Of a DNA stretch of 13,495 nucleotides, positions 13,391 to 13,495 are shown piece after piece; position 1 is the first letter of the stretch, and every line of letters begins with the position of its first letter. A program made the position numbers and the translations under genes. This DNA is from CAZJRQ01 sp964548535 (GTDB taxonomy: Bacteria; Bacillota; Clostridia; Oscillospirales; Ruminococcaceae). The notes under the pieces were generated by a model. It made no database searches. It was not told the origin of the DNA and saw only the letters and a list, made by a program, of their open reading frames with translations. The stretch spans positions 1-13,495 of the forward strand of contig CAZJRQ010000047.1 in NCBI GenBank assembly GCA_964548535.1, in the 5' to 3' direction.

Positions 13391-13495
13391 TTACTCCTTG
13401 TTTTTTTATGAAAAAATGTGAGCCTTGCGAGCAGAGGAATTTACTCCTTGTTTTTTTATGAAAAAATGTGAGCCTTGCGAGCAGAGGAATTTACT
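13391..13495. repeat. 50-bp perfect tandem repeat at the window edge
   Basis: 13391-13440 and 13441-13490 are identical 50-bp units (each begins TTACTCCTTG and ends GCAGAGGAAT), and the last five bases TTACT begin a third. The repeat lies in the leader of the zinc-ribbon gene, and each unit carries an AAGGAGT ribosome binding site in that gene's orientation. It may be real or an assembly loop at a contig end. Confidence 0.9.

Noticed and set aside
13391..13495. CRISPR repeat
   Set aside because: The 50-bp units are directly adjacent with nothing between them.

Overview
The window looks like chromosome of a low-GC Bacillota, most likely a gut Clostridia of the Ruminococcaceae/Oscillospiraceae type. 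The evidence is the AT-rich genes and AT-only spacers, strong GGAGG-type ribosome binding sites, near-consensus TTGACA/TATAAT promoters, a cellobiose phosphorylase, and a VTC plus DUF4956 gene pair. This placement is inference from gene content; no rRNA or tRNA gene is visible. There is no phage, insertion sequence, CRISPR array or toxin-antitoxin gene.

Layout. At 1-131 lies the tail of a plus-strand gene, ended by a bidirectional terminator. At 254-3004 a minus-strand pair, transcribed leftward from a strong promoter near 3067-3096, encodes a CNNM/CBS-domain membrane protein followed by a transglutaminase-fold lipoprotein. An AEC-family permease (3359-4279, plus) converges on an unrecognised two-helix membrane protein (4342-5067, minus). 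Next are tyrA (5237-6082, minus), whose consensus promoter is overlapped by a perfect 9-bp inverted repeat, and a GH94 cellobiose phosphorylase (6219-8615, minus) with its own promoter and a cre-like site in its leader.

From 8788 to 9629 there is no gene. This stretch is a tandem array of a GC-richer repeat of about 226 bp, interrupted by a run of exactly 100 N. Each unit ends in a small GC hairpin.

To its right are a two-gene operon for a VTC-type (polyphosphate polymerase family) protein and a DUF4956 membrane protein, a GNAT acetyltransferase, an alpha/beta hydrolase, and finally a minus-strand zinc-ribbon membrane protein. The leader of that last gene is a 50-bp tandem repeat that runs off the window.

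Most genes appear to be single units with their own promoter and hairpin terminator; only the CNNM/lipoprotein and VTC/DUF4956 pairs look co-transcribed. I see no clear multi-gene novel system. The observations most worth following are regulatory or structural: the 11138-11189 hairpin, which is at once a terminator, a promoter carrier and a ribosome-binding-site trap; the tyrA operator; the tandem array with a compensated hairpin change; and the 50-bp leader repeat.
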